From JAJCYX01 sp965243825 (GTDB lineage: Bacteria > Chloroflexota > Dehalococcoidia > Lucifugimonadales > Lucifugimonadaceae): 64,000 bases of DNA. Positions 24,082-33,030 of this stretch are shown one piece after another. A program made the translations under genes and the position numbers. Each line of letters begins with the position of its first letter. Position 1 is the stretch's first letter. The notes below the pieces were generated by a model, which saw nothing but the letters and a program-made list of their open reading frames with translations, ran no database searches and was not told the DNA's origin. The stretch is from the NCBI GenBank assembly GCA_965243825.1, contig CBDEVT010000001.1:3203476-3267475 (forward strand), given 5' to 3'.

Positions 24082-26124
24082 TCAGACGAGCGTTGGTTCT
24101 ATCGGCAACTGTTCAACTTCTCGCCCTGTGGCATCCGCTACGGCATCCGCAATAGCAGCCGCAATTGGAACGATACCTGGTTCGCCTGCTCCAGTAGGTG
24201 GATTCGTAGAGTCGTCAATCAGGACAACTTCGATCTTTGGGGTATCAGTGAGTCGAGGAACCCGATAGCGGCCGAAACCATCGGTCAATACCCGGCCGCC
24301 GTCGAATTCGACGTACTCCCACAATGCAGTTCCCATGCCCATCACGATTGACCCTTCGACCTGATTTCGGACACCCTCAGGGTTGATCACATCCCCGCAG
24401 TCGAATGCCGCCACGACACGTCTCACCGCGATCTCTCGTTCAGACACTTCAACTTCTACACACTGAGCAACGTAGCTCCCAGCGTCGAACCCGACGGCGA
24501 TTCCGTATCCGACACCATCTAGTCTGCGGCGCTCGCCCCAGCCAAAACTTTCCGCAGCCGTATTCAATACTCGCAAGTAGCGAGGGTCAGAAAGATTTCG
24601 CAATCGGAACTCAAGTGGATCGAGACTGAGCTCCCTGGCAACCCTGCTCATGTGGGCCTCACGAGCGAAATGGTTTACAGCACCGCCAAGCGACCGATAC
24701 GAGCCGTACTGCAGCGGCGAAACGGATCCCGCGACTGACACGTAGATGCCGCTGGCATCGTACGGGGTAGTCGCACCTCGCCTGCCGCGGAAAGCATTTT
24801 CCCCGGAGTTTACGGCGCGGTAGTCCCAGGCCCGCAGGTTACCAGTGCTCGATACACCTGTTTTGATCTTTATAACCGCCGCCGGGCGGACCGTGCTCCA
24901 CGCGAACTCTTCCTTCCTGGTGTAGGACACCTTCACCGGCCGGCCAACAGCCCTCGCCACGCGAGCGGCTTCAAGACTTACGGTGGGGGTCTTGGTTCCG
25001 AAAGAGCCGCCGACCGTCTGGGAGATCACCCGGATCTTGTCTTCGGGCACTTCGAGCGATTCTGCCAGCTGTGTGCGTTCGGCAAACGGCCCTCTGCTTG
25101 CTGACCAGACAGTCAGGCCATCACCATCCCACGAAGCGACTGCTGCGCTTGGTTCCAACTGGGCGTTGGCTACATATGGAGCGAAGTAGGTCGATTCGAC
25201 AACGATGTCTGAGTTAGTAAGTTCGTCGCCAATTGATCCTAGCTTCTGTAAAACCACGGGTTCAGCGGCACTTTCGAGCAGGAGCGATGGAAGGCTCCAG
25301 TCTGAAGCAGAACTCGAAGGCTCATCCCACCTTGCCCTGACCGCTTCTGCGGCGCGTTCTGCAGAATGCGGTGATTCGGCGACCACGGCTGCAAAATCGC
25401 CATCCCTAACCAGTGTCAAGAATCCGTCAACAAGCTCAGCGCGGCTCGATTCGATCACTCTCAATTTGCTACCGGGTGAAGGTGGCCGGATCACCTTTGC
25501 GTACACCATCCCGTCTACCTGAAAGTCATATGTGTATATCGCCCGGCCAGTGACCTTCTCGGCGGCATCCACACGGATGGACCGTTCTACGCTGGACCCC
25601 GCTCGATCGCTGATAGGAATCTGGAGATCATCAGAGATCTCCAGATCTAGCTCTTGATCCGCCAGCAATTGGGCGATAGAAAGCGAGGTGTGTGATCTGT
25701 TGCTGACCAACACTCCTCCGGAGCACTGGATGTCATCCTTGGAGACTCCAAGCCTCTTAACGGCGATTTGAGTTAATGCTTCCCTGGCAGTCGCAGCAGC
25801 CCGGGCAAGTTGCACACCGGTGGTGCGCGTTGACGCGCTGCCAACGGTCGCTCGATCCCAGGGCACAAGCGCTGTATCTGACAGAACGACGTTTACTTCT
25901 TCGGGCTCGACACCAAGCTGATCTGCTACTTCAACAGAAAACCCATGTCGAATTCCCTGGCCATACTCGACCTTGCCTGAGTAGACCGTTATTCGACCGT
26001 AGGTGTTAATTGTCAGAAGAATAGTCGGTTCGCCAGCACTTTCTGGTAGATCACCTGCAGCAACCCATCTTGGGCTTCCTTTCACCCTGAGAGCGATGCG
26101 TGGCTCCGAATCGCTAGTGCTCAT
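24082..26124 (-). CDS. molybdopterin-binding subunit of a xanthine dehydrogenase-family hydroxylase
   Basis: About 680 residues, shorter than classical XdhB. Family marks: EYGQGIRHGFSVEVADQLG (about 55), QTVGGSFGTKT (about 360), QYGSYRSLGGAVNHFAREAH (in parts), and the C-terminal GAGEPGIVPIAAAIADAV containing the catalytic Glu that activates water in Mo hydroxylases. It hydroxylates an aromatic heterocycle or aldehyde; substrate unknown. The start ATG at 26124 overlaps the stop of the iron-sulfur gene as ATGA, so translation is coupled. No FAD subunit gene is adjacent, as in isoquinoline 1-oxidoreductase-type (IorAB) two-subunit enzymes. Confidence 0.88.
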   Translation of the reverse strand: MSTSDSEPRIALRVKGSPRWVAAGDLPESAGEPTILLTINTYGRITVYSGKVEYGQGIRHGFSVEVADQLGVEPEEVNVVLSDTALVPWDRATVGSASTRTTGVQLARAAATAREALTQIAVKRLGVSKDDIQCSGGVLVSNRSHTSLSIAQLLADQELDLEISDDLQIPISDRAGSSVERSIRVDAAEKVTGRAIYTYDFQVDGMVYAKVIRPPSPGSKLRVIESSRAELVDGFLTLVRDGDFAAVVAESPHSAERAAEAVRARWDEPSSSASDWSLPSLLLESAAEPVVLQKLGSIGDELTNSDIVVESTYFAPYVANAQLEPSAAVASWDGDGLTVWSASRGPFAERTQLAESLEVPEDKIRVISQTVGGSFGTKTPTVSLEAARVARAVGRPVKVSYTRKEEFAWSTVRPAAVIKIKTGVSSTGNLRAWDYRAVNSGENAFRGRRGATTPYDASGIYVSVAGSVSPLQYGSYRSLGGAVNHFAREAHMSRVARELSLDPLEFRLRNLSDPRYLRVLNTAAESFGWGERRRLDGVGYGIAVGFDAGSYVAQCVEVEVSEREIAVRRVVAAFDCGDVINPEGVRNQVEGSIVMGMGTALWEYVEFDGGRVLTDGFGRYRVPRLTDTPKIEVVLIDDSTNPPTGAGEPGIVPIAAAIADAVADATGREVEQLPIEPTLV

Positions 26125-26720
26125 GACGGTGAATTGCCTTTTTGTTTTTTCGCCGCCAATTGCACGGCTTCGATGATCCTTTTGTAGGCGCCGCACCTGC
26201 AGATGTTGCCGTTAAGTCCAGCCTGAATCTCGTGTTGTGAAGGATCCGGGTTTCGACCCAGGAGGGCGACGGCACTGACGATAAATCCGGGCGTACAGTA
26301 GCCACACTGGAAAGCGTTACATTCCGCGAACGCTTCTTGTACCGGGTGCAAGCTCTCGCCATTCGAAAGGCCCTCAACCGTCCTTATCACGCGTCCGCTT
26401 ACGGAGCTGGCCGGAGTGATACATGACAGCGTTGCAACACCATCCACCAGTACGGAACAGGCACCACAGTCTCCATCACCGCATCCGTACTTGGTGCCGG
26501 TCAGACCAAGGTCGTCCCGCAACACTCCGAGCAAAGAACGATCTCGCCCTGCTGCAACATCCCGCGATTCACCGTTGACTGTCAGATTCAATCCACCTCG
26601 GCCTACTGAGAAGTTCACGTCATCGAATGGCGGACATGATAGATGAGACCTGATTTCACTGGGCGACACCATCGCAACGTCTAGGTGTCCGGGGATCATC
26701 GCACGCCGTGGCACGCTCAA
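26121..26720 (-). CDS. [2Fe-2S] subunit of a xanthine dehydrogenase-family hydroxylase
   Basis: A 199-residue iron-sulfur subunit. The plant-ferredoxin-type cluster is bound by YGCGDGDCGACSVLV and the later LSC; the second cluster by FQCGYCTPGFI and ICRCGAYKRI. These eight cysteines are all present. The N-terminal 45 residues before VNFSVGRGGLNLTVNG are not conserved, so an internal start is possible. It passes electrons from the Mo site to an external acceptor (cytochrome in IorAB-type enzymes). First gene of a two-gene operon. Confidence 0.9.
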   Translation of the reverse strand: MSVPRRAMIPGHLDVAMVSPSEIRSHLSCPPFDDVNFSVGRGGLNLTVNGESRDVAAGRDRSLLGVLRDDLGLTGTKYGCGDGDCGACSVLVDGVATLSCITPASSVSGRVIRTVEGLSNGESLHPVQEAFAECNAFQCGYCTPGFIVSAVALLGRNPDPSQHEIQAGLNGNICRCGAYKRIIEAVQLAAKKQKGNSPS

Positions 26721-26763
26721 ACCAAGGTGAGTTTCCCTTTAGACACAATTGGGGTGAGTGCAA

Positions 26764-26819
26764 TCCCGTCTCGAAAGTTTCTGCCGGTCGTCCCCTCTGG
26801 ACCAGTTTGAAACACGCCA
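26764..26819 (+). repeat. dispersed intergenic repeat, copy R11
   Basis: CCCGTCTCGAAAGTTTCTGCC, GGTCGTCCCCTCTGGACCAG, TTTGAAACACGCC. All blocks in order though diverged. It lies upstream of the minus-strand iron-sulfur gene, yet has the same orientation as copies beside plus-strand genes. Confidence 0.7.
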
Positions 26820-26920
26820 AGTATCAACTGGCCGAACGCTCAGCTATGCATAAATTTGATGCGCTATTGGGCAACTGAACCATGGACCGAGCCACTCAAC
26901 ATAAGACGGGCCGGTTCTAC

Positions 26921-27526
26921 TCAAGAGTTTAGTCTGCCTATCGCTATTTGGGCCAAAGAAACAAGCACTTCAAAATCCGACGTGGAACTCAGGTCGAGGT
27001 CCCGCGTCCCGATGTGAAATACATCGCTGCCTTTCAGCACCATCACGGCTCTCGCATCTGCTAGACCGGCTTGAAAGGAGAGATCACCGACACTTACGAC
27101 CGTCTCACCTGAGAACGAGCTATGTCGCTCGTCGTATGAAAATCCGGGGATCAAGCGCGGTTTCTGACCCTCGATATCTTCCCGGGCAGAGACCTGCGAA
27201 TCGAACTGCCGAACAGTGAGAAACACACTGCCCTCGTCACCGTGCCAAACGAGTCCGCTATAGGACCTCAAACCAGTGGCTAGTTCACTGTCTCCAATCA
27301 ATTGACTGTGATCGGTGAAGACAGCGGGTTCGAGGGCAAGCCAACTGAACGGTGCTGTGACGTCGTCAAACCTCAATAGCCCTCTTAGCTCTGGTTCAGT
27401 AAGAACTGGCGGAGTTTCGGGTGCAGACGTAGCTGTTGAACTAACCGACTCGTCCCCACCACAGGCGACGGAAATAAACAGTACGGCGAACACGGGGATC
27501 ACCGCTATTCCAGTTGAGAGATTCAT
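26921..27526 (-). CDS. lipoprotein, unknown function
   Basis: A 201-residue lipoprotein: signal peptide with lipobox ISVAC (Cys about 22), a short Ser/Thr/Pro linker (STATSAPETPPVLTEP), then a 150-residue beta-rich domain. The domain start (LRGLLRFDDVTAP, AVFTDHSQL, YSGLVWHGDEGSVFLTVRQF) resembles the neighbour at 27659-28387 (LRSLLGEDDIPN, SIFTDLAQL, FTGLTWQGQTTTLSLQVL), so they are likely paralogues. Divergent from it with a 132-base shared upstream region. No known family recognised; membrane-anchored and facing outward. Confidence 0.8.
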   Translation of the reverse strand: MNLSTGIAVIPVFAVLFISVACGGDESVSSTATSAPETPPVLTEPELRGLLRFDDVTAPFSWLALEPAVFTDHSQLIGDSELATGLRSYSGLVWHGDEGSVFLTVRQFDSQVSAREDIEGQKPRLIPGFSYDERHSSFSGETVVSVGDLSFQAGLADARAVMVLKGSDVFHIGTRDLDLSSTSDFEVLVSLAQIAIGRLNS

Positions 27527-27658
27527 ATGCCGTGATCTTTTTAGGGTTGAGGGAAGGAATACGCTATCTTAACTCCACCTATGCGGCAGGTGCTCTAATG
27601 AAAAGATTCGCATGCACCGGTCACGCAAGTTTCCATAGAATCGTTACACGGAGCGGTC

Positions 27659-28387
27659 ATGAAGAATTCTCAAGGGCTGTCGAATCGTTTCACCGGTGTC
27701 ATCGAATCCCGATCCATCATGTTGTTTGCGGGATTCGTCGCAGTGCTGGCTTTTACGGCATGCAGCAGTGAGAAAGTCGACACCCAGGCCACAATCGACG
27801 CTGCTGTGTCAGAGACAGTCACATCGATACCGACCCCAACTCCCGATATTCAAGCGACGGTGGACGCGGCTATCGAAGCGACATCCCAAGTTCGGTCAGA
27901 CGTAGGCTCCACGGCGACCGCGCAATCAGACGATACGGCGAGTGCACTCAGGTTCGATGAGGAACAACTGAGATCCCTTCTGGGCGAAGACGACATCCCA
28001 AACACTCTCTACGGGGATGAAATCCAAAGTTCCATCTTCACTGATCTGGCGCAGTTGGCTCCGAGTAGCGTAGCTGTTGGCGCATCTGGCTTTACAGGAC
28101 TCACTTGGCAAGGGCAGACAACGACCCTGAGTCTGCAGGTTCTCGACTATGGTGTAGGGTCCGACCTCACAGACGAACTTGCGATTGAAGCCAGTTCCGC
28201 AGGATATAGTGCAACCCAGAACAGTATTGGTGAAGCGTCCTACAGATTTACCGGAATGGAAGTGACTGGAATAACATTTGCAGCCCACGGTGCAGTGTTC
28301 ACCATTCTGTTCCAGGGTTCGTCGGTCGGCGAAACAGAGCTGCAGGCGCTGGAAGAAATGGCCACTTTGGTAGCGTCCCGACTCTAG
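27659..28387 (+). CDS. lipoprotein with DATV-type linker repeats
   Basis: A 242-residue lipoprotein. The signal peptide ends at lipobox FTAC (Cys about 35); an alternative start at Met 21 would give a shorter signal. The linker contains QATIDAAVSETV and QATVDAAIEAT around SIPTPTPDI. The outer domain shares the LRSLL, FTDLAQL and GLTWQG blocks with the divergent lipoprotein at 26921-27526. Function unknown. A hairpin overlaps its stop codon. Confidence 0.8.
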   Translation: MKNSQGLSNRFTGVIESRSIMLFAGFVAVLAFTACSSEKVDTQATIDAAVSETVTSIPTPTPDIQATVDAAIEATSQVRSDVGSTATAQSDDTASALRFDEEQLRSLLGEDDIPNTLYGDEIQSSIFTDLAQLAPSSVAVGASGFTGLTWQGQTTTLSLQVLDYGVGSDLTDELAIEASSAGYSATQNSIGEASYRFTGMEVTGITFAAHGAVFTILFQGSSVGETELQALEEMATLVASRL

Positions 28388-28403
28388 AGGTTCGTGGAGT
28401 CGG
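28378..28403 (+). terminator. hairpin overlapping the stop codon of the lipoprotein gene
   Basis: CCGACTC and GAGTCGG arms (7 bp, 12-base loop) between two convergent genes; the left arm lies inside the last codons. No T run, so it may serve RNA stability rather than classical termination. Confidence 0.5.
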
Positions 28404-28427
28404 ATCGTAGCTTGGCTCGCACTCGGG

Positions 28428-29381
28428 CTATTCGGCTAGTTCAAAAATGATCCTGAAGTCGAAGACCCAGTTCGTACGTTCGAACGTGCCGCTGGTTGAC
28501 TCCGACTCACTACCGATTCGGTCGTAGCGGATGTAGACATCTCCGAGATCAAACCCTTCCAGATCAACGTAGTCCTCACCACCCGAGACAACCGATGGAT
28601 CGCGGAAAAACGAACTTTCGGCTCCCGACTTAGTCCAGTCAAATGATGGATCTGGGGAATCATCAGCGGACATGATGACCTGTATGTAATTGTCGTCGCC
28701 ATTCGTCACCAGTTCCTTGATTCTTGATAGATCACTCTCAGAGCTGACAAGAGGAAAGGCAGAGCCTTCGATTGGTAGCGAGCTCAATCTGAATCCTGGC
28801 CCCACTACTTCGACACAGTCGACTCCTTGCTGCTGGCAGAACCTGATGTACGGCTTTCGTGTTGCTGGCGTTGAACCAAAGGCCACAGGGCCACTTGCAT
28901 TTATCTGAATTACTGCAGCATTGTTGCCATGTAGCCTTCTTGCGAGTGAATCGAATTGCACAAGGTCCTCGACTGCCGCACAGATGGGGTCGCCATTGGC
29001 AAAAATCCCGGTCATAAACTGGCCACGTGGACAAGAGATCGAAATCTCCCTCCCATTAGTAATGGATGGAGTTGCTGTTGGCTGGCTTGCCACGGTTTCT
29101 TTTAGCGGCGAAACATCAACAACAGGCGGAGTCCCCACAGCGCTCGGCGGATCCACGATCAACGGTGGATTTGACTGATTATCCGCATTCAATGTGAGCG
29201 GAGTTGGAGTAGCCGTAGGAATCGGTGTCGGCGTTGGCCTAAATCCCGGAAGAGGAATGCTGAATCCTGTCGGTGTTGGGATTGGGGTTGGATCTCCGCC
29301 ACTGCAACCGGACAAAAGCAATGCGAGACCGCCCACGCACAACATCAACAGTCGTCTTGCGCAATGCCGAAGGAGTCTCAC
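28428..29381 (-). CDS. lipoprotein with Pro/Thr-rich linker, unknown function
   Basis: A 317-residue lipoprotein starting at GTG 29381 (ATG 29345 is possible). Lipobox LLSGC (Cys about 26) is followed by a long linker of PTPIPTPT-like repeats to about residue 110. The outer domain has four cysteines (ISCPRGQF, DPICAAVE, IRFCQQQGVDCVEV), fitting disulfide bonds, and ends in a beta-rich segment (YIRYDRIGS, WVFDFRIIFELAE). I do not recognise the domain. It is convergent with the lipoprotein at 27659. Confidence 0.75.
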   Translation of the reverse strand: MRLLRHCARRLLMLCVGGLALLLSGCSGGDPTPIPTPTGFSIPLPGFRPTPTPIPTATPTPLTLNADNQSNPPLIVDPPSAVGTPPVVDVSPLKETVASQPTATPSITNGREISISCPRGQFMTGIFANGDPICAAVEDLVQFDSLARRLHGNNAAVIQINASGPVAFGSTPATRKPYIRFCQQQGVDCVEVVGPGFRLSSLPIEGSAFPLVSSESDLSRIKELVTNGDDNYIQVIMSADDSPDPSFDWTKSGAESSFFRDPSVVSGGEDYVDLEGFDLGDVYIRYDRIGSESESTSGTFERTNWVFDFRIIFELAE

Positions 29382-29624
29382 GCAACCACCGTCCTTTGAT
29401 GTGAAGTTTGGACAATCGGTCGCAGTTTATACTCTTGCGCCTGACCAACCCTCCCTTAAAGAGTTGTACGGGCTCGTGGTGAAATTGGTCTAGCGTCGCA
29501 TTGAACATCAGATTGACTATTGCATTGGTACAGGGTTTCAGAGCTAAGGGAAGATCAGTATTATCCTCTCAGTTTTGTTGCTATTCGGAAGACTCGGCCA
29601 GGGTTGACACTGCAAGGGACAGAA

Positions 29625-30437
29625 ATGAGTGAACGGAAACTTAAGACCTTCTTCAAGAACTCTCTAGTGTTCGCAGCAATCATGGTCGCATTTTCGATTC
29701 TGGCAATTGGTTGTTCAGCGGCTGATGAAGATGTTGATGCGACGGTTAGTGCTGCGGTCTCAGCAACGATCGGCGCGGGCGGTACATCCGAGATTGACGT
29801 AGATGCAACTGTACAGGCTGCAGTCGCAGCAGCTGTGGTCCCAACGGCTACACCCGATCTAGACGCCACAGTCGCCGCAGCTGTCGCGGCAACAGTTGGC
29901 CCGACCGCCACGCCTAATATAGCTGCCACAATTGCTGACTCAGTTCGCTCTACCGTCGAGTCTCAGGAATCAAACCTTCCGCAAGGTCCCGTCTCCGAAG
30001 TGGCGGGCGGGATAACGATCCTTGAATCGTTAGTAGACTTTTCAGACGTTCAAGGACTCGGGCTCGGGCTTGAGTTTTTCGAGCCCGCTGAGTACATGGC
30101 CTTTGGATCCGAAGAGTCTCTTGAGGTTAACGCAAGCATCACCTGGTTTGGCCGGTCAGGAACAAGCATCGGCGTGCAATACCTTGCATTCGATAACGCC
30201 AATGGCGCCAGGCAGTTTCTCGCTGGAAACGTGAGCTCAGCACCTACAGCATCTAGCGTCAACCCGACCATTCATGATGAGAGCGTGATCGGTTGGAACA
30301 CAGATCTGAAAGCAGCCGTCGTAGGGGTTAGGAAGGATGCCGAAGTAATAACGGTAACTTTGATCGAGGTCCCTCCGGATCTGCCAGCGCGCGAGGCCCT
30401 TGAGGCACTAGCCAGAACGATAGCGACTAGATTCTGA
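29625..30437 (+). CDS. lipoprotein with DATV-type linker repeats
   Basis: A 270-residue lipoprotein from ATG 29625 (AAGGGA upstream). Lipobox LAIGC (Cys about 30). The linker holds four repeats of a 15-20 residue unit: DATVSAAVSATI, DATVQAAVAAAV, DATVAAAVAATV and AATIADSVRSTV, separated by PTATP. The outer 150-residue domain (ITILESLVDFSDVQG, VQYLAFDNANGARQFLAG, PAREALEALARTIATRF) may be a distant relative of the two lipoproteins at 26921 and 27659. Function unknown. Confidence 0.8.
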   Translation: MSERKLKTFFKNSLVFAAIMVAFSILAIGCSAADEDVDATVSAAVSATIGAGGTSEIDVDATVQAAVAAAVVPTATPDLDATVAAAVAATVGPTATPNIAATIADSVRSTVESQESNLPQGPVSEVAGGITILESLVDFSDVQGLGLGLEFFEPAEYMAFGSEESLEVNASITWFGRSGTSIGVQYLAFDNANGARQFLAGNVSSAPTASSVNPTIHDESVIGWNTDLKAAVVGVRKDAEVITVTLIEVPPDLPAREALEALARTIATRF

Positions 30438-30523
30438 TTTCTGACGTTCTTGCCCTGTAAGAGATTCGGTTCAAAGCCGACATCGGTGGCTCATATGACT
30501 TGGCCTAGGCAGGCAACGCAGGA

Positions 30524-30592
30524 CACATCTTGAGAAGTTCTGCCTTTCATCACCTCAGCCTTGGAATCTGAACTGACAGAACACCAGTGGGG
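30524..30592 (+). repeat. dispersed intergenic repeat, copy R12
   Basis: ACATCTTGAGAAGTTCTGCC, TTTCATCACCTCAGCC, TTGGAATCTGAACTGACAG, AACACCAGTGG. Full length; the 3' stem TCTG/CAGA is present. Located between two convergent genes. Confidence 0.9.
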
Positions 30593-30641
30593 ATGACAGT
30601 CAGAACGCGTGATTGCTGTGCGCAACACTAATTGCTCGGCT

Positions 30642-32900
30642 CTAGATTAGATCAGCTCGAACCAATCTTCCGATGGCGGCGCCCCGGGTCTTTGAGTCCG
30701 TCTTGTTCATCGCATTCCTGATGTGGGCCCTCACTGTATGAACTGACATGGCAAGCCGCTCTCCAATCGCCGTATCGGTGAGGTCTCCGGCTAACAAGCC
30801 CATCACCTCCACCTCTCGATGGGTGATCCCGAACACATTACCTGATGACTCTTGAGCGTCGGCGTTGTTCGCTTTATTGACGAGCGAACTGAATGATCTT
30901 TCGAGTGACCGGAAACCTAGCTCCCTGCACAGATTGCGCGCGTCGTCCGAGATTTCACGAACCACGCTAGGTGTGACGCCGGTGCGCGGTCGAAATGCCA
31001 GCCTCGCCAGTTCAAGCAACGCCAACAACCTCCACGGTGATTTCGGATACCGAGAGAGCTGGGAATCCACCGCCCGGAGAAGATCCGCGCTGATCTCCCA
31101 CTGCGAGTTTCTTGCAGCCACCAGCGCACTAATCAGGTCGAACGGTAGGCCGCTGTGTAACGAAATGCGCCCACTACCCCGGTCGAGTGCCGACGCCACT
31201 TCTTGCTGAGGTTGATGCTCATCGGCTAAGTCACAGAATACCGAGGCCGCCGCGATCGAAAGATCGAACAGTGGCGTCCAGTCTTCCGATTCCGTGATCA
31301 ACGTCCTGATCACTGGCAGGAACTCAGTTGATCCAAGGAGGTACTCCGAAATAGCCAGGCACAAGCCCAGGCCGGCCCTCACACCAATGCCATCCGTAAC
31401 ACGAAGATCGTTCAACGCCTCCGAAATCCAGACCTTCGCTCGCGGCCGGTCACCCCGTAGCGCAAACAAGACGGCGCGGTGCGCCGGGTGTAGATCGCCC
31501 TCTGCTATGTCTGAAGAACCGGTCGCAAACAACAGCGAGCCGCGTAACACGGGATTCCAGAACCCCAGATTTGGCGCCGAAGGAGCGGTTGCTTCCAGCC
31601 GTGCAACACTTTCATCGGCCGAGTTGAAGGCACCACAGATCAGATAGGTTATGGGAGACGGGAAGTATGCCCAGTTACCAGAGCTCGAAAGCCGGTCTAT
31701 TTTGCGAGCAACCTCCAGCGCCTTGTCGTAATCACAGGAGTGGATAAGGAAAAGACAGTGATTCGCCAGAGCCTGCAGCGTTGGTTCATCAGCATGGCCG
31801 TCCTCCAGTGCTGCGAGAGCCTCAGTGGACAACGAAAGCGCCGCGTTTACGTCTTTCAGGTCCCAGAACGTAGCGCTTGCCAGTCTGCTCAGCACGAGTC
31901 CACGGTCTTGGCCGGATACGATAGGGATAGCTTCCCGCACGAACTCAACGGTACCTCTCTGAAAGACGAAGCCAGCGGGTGCGAAGTTCAATACTTTCAT
32001 CGCGCTGTCAACATCTCCTAGCTCAACAAATGTCCGGAAAGCATCTGTTAGCAGTTCCCAGACCTCGGAGCTGTGACGGCGGTCAAGTTGTCGGTCGAGA
32101 CATTTCGCCTTACCGAAGATTGCCCGCGCCGACTGCACTTTGTCATCAGACGTTTCAATAACACGCTCGTATTGCACCTCAGCAAGCGCGTACTCTCGCT
32201 TACTGAAGAGCGCTTCTGCGGCGAGAAGTGAATACTCTGCTGCCTTGCCTTCATCAACCGGATATGCGTTGGAGAAATGCTCGGCGATCTTGGTTAGTTG
32301 ACTGGGGCGGTCACGGCCAACACTGTTCCGCTCCAGCCAGCTTGCATACCGGAGATTGAGACGGACGAATTCCGACGGGTCAGCCTGAGAAAGGATCTCC
32401 TCTCGGATGTGCGGAGAGCTGAACGTGAAGCCTCCGGTTCTGTCTGGATCTCGGACGACCAACCTATCCCGACCGGCCAGAGTCAGCCGTTCAAGGACCT
32501 CTTGCTCGGTTATTCCATCGAGGATTCCAAACAGTTCGCGAATGGAAAAGCGTTCGCCAACGATCGTTGCAGCTGTTAACACATCCAGGATCGGTCTCGT
32601 CTGCATGCTCAGGGGAACATTCGGGCGCGCAACATCGAGAATCAAGAATCGACCTGATGCGTCTCCGCCATCACGACCGTTGAGACTTGTTGCAGCCAGA
32701 CCACCTGCCCGACCCCTGGTCGCAAGGAGTTGGTGGCCTCGCTTGCGGAGTGCGGCGATGTCGTACTGAACGGTACGTCTGCTGACTCCCAGACGCCTGG
32801 CCGCCTCATCCGCGGTTCGAACACTTCCGGCCTCGAGAAGTCTCAGGAGTACGTTTCGCCGTTCACTCGGACTCAATTCAGTGGTGTTGCTACTGCGCAT
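30642..32900 (-). CDS. LuxR-family regulator with N-terminal HTH and no P-loop
   Basis: A 752-residue regulator. Residues 10-65 are a DeoR/HTH_11-like domain (RRNVLLRLLEAGSVRTADEA, ARRLGVSRRTVQYDIAALRKRG). No Walker A is found in the whole protein. Residues about 95-185 resemble the winged-helix part that follows the ATPase in LAL proteins (TAATIVGERFSIRELFGIL, FTFSSPHIREEIL). TPR-like helices follow (EYALAEVQYERVI and similar). The C-terminus is a LuxR HTH: ITHREVEVMGLLAGDLTDTAIG with SVHTVRAHIRNAMNK. So it has a DNA-binding domain at each end and replaces the ATPase with the first. Its 3' end faces repeat R12. Confidence 0.85.
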   Translation of the reverse strand: MRSSNTTELSPSERRNVLLRLLEAGSVRTADEAARRLGVSRRTVQYDIAALRKRGHQLLATRGRAGGLAATSLNGRDGGDASGRFLILDVARPNVPLSMQTRPILDVLTAATIVGERFSIRELFGILDGITEQEVLERLTLAGRDRLVVRDPDRTGGFTFSSPHIREEILSQADPSEFVRLNLRYASWLERNSVGRDRPSQLTKIAEHFSNAYPVDEGKAAEYSLLAAEALFSKREYALAEVQYERVIETSDDKVQSARAIFGKAKCLDRQLDRRHSSEVWELLTDAFRTFVELGDVDSAMKVLNFAPAGFVFQRGTVEFVREAIPIVSGQDRGLVLSRLASATFWDLKDVNAALSLSTEALAALEDGHADEPTLQALANHCLFLIHSCDYDKALEVARKIDRLSSSGNWAYFPSPITYLICGAFNSADESVARLEATAPSAPNLGFWNPVLRGSLLFATGSSDIAEGDLHPAHRAVLFALRGDRPRAKVWISEALNDLRVTDGIGVRAGLGLCLAISEYLLGSTEFLPVIRTLITESEDWTPLFDLSIAAASVFCDLADEHQPQQEVASALDRGSGRISLHSGLPFDLISALVAARNSQWEISADLLRAVDSQLSRYPKSPWRLLALLELARLAFRPRTGVTPSVVREISDDARNLCRELGFRSLERSFSSLVNKANNADAQESSGNVFGITHREVEVMGLLAGDLTDTAIGERLAMSVHTVRAHIRNAMNKTDSKTRGAAIGRLVRADLI

Positions 32901-33030
32901 TATTTGCGCATTTTAACCGGAATCTCACGAGTCCCAGTCCGCTGACATAGCACAGATCGGTTAGGCGTGCGTTGAACCGATGCTCCAGTCTCCGGTGTGG
33001 ACCAGTAGTACCAATGGGAGCGAACGCAGA

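Noticed and set aside
22340..26720. Glucarate catabolic operon including the Mo hydroxylase
   Set aside because: The genes are on opposite strands, and no aldolase, glycerate kinase or transporter for glucarate is present.
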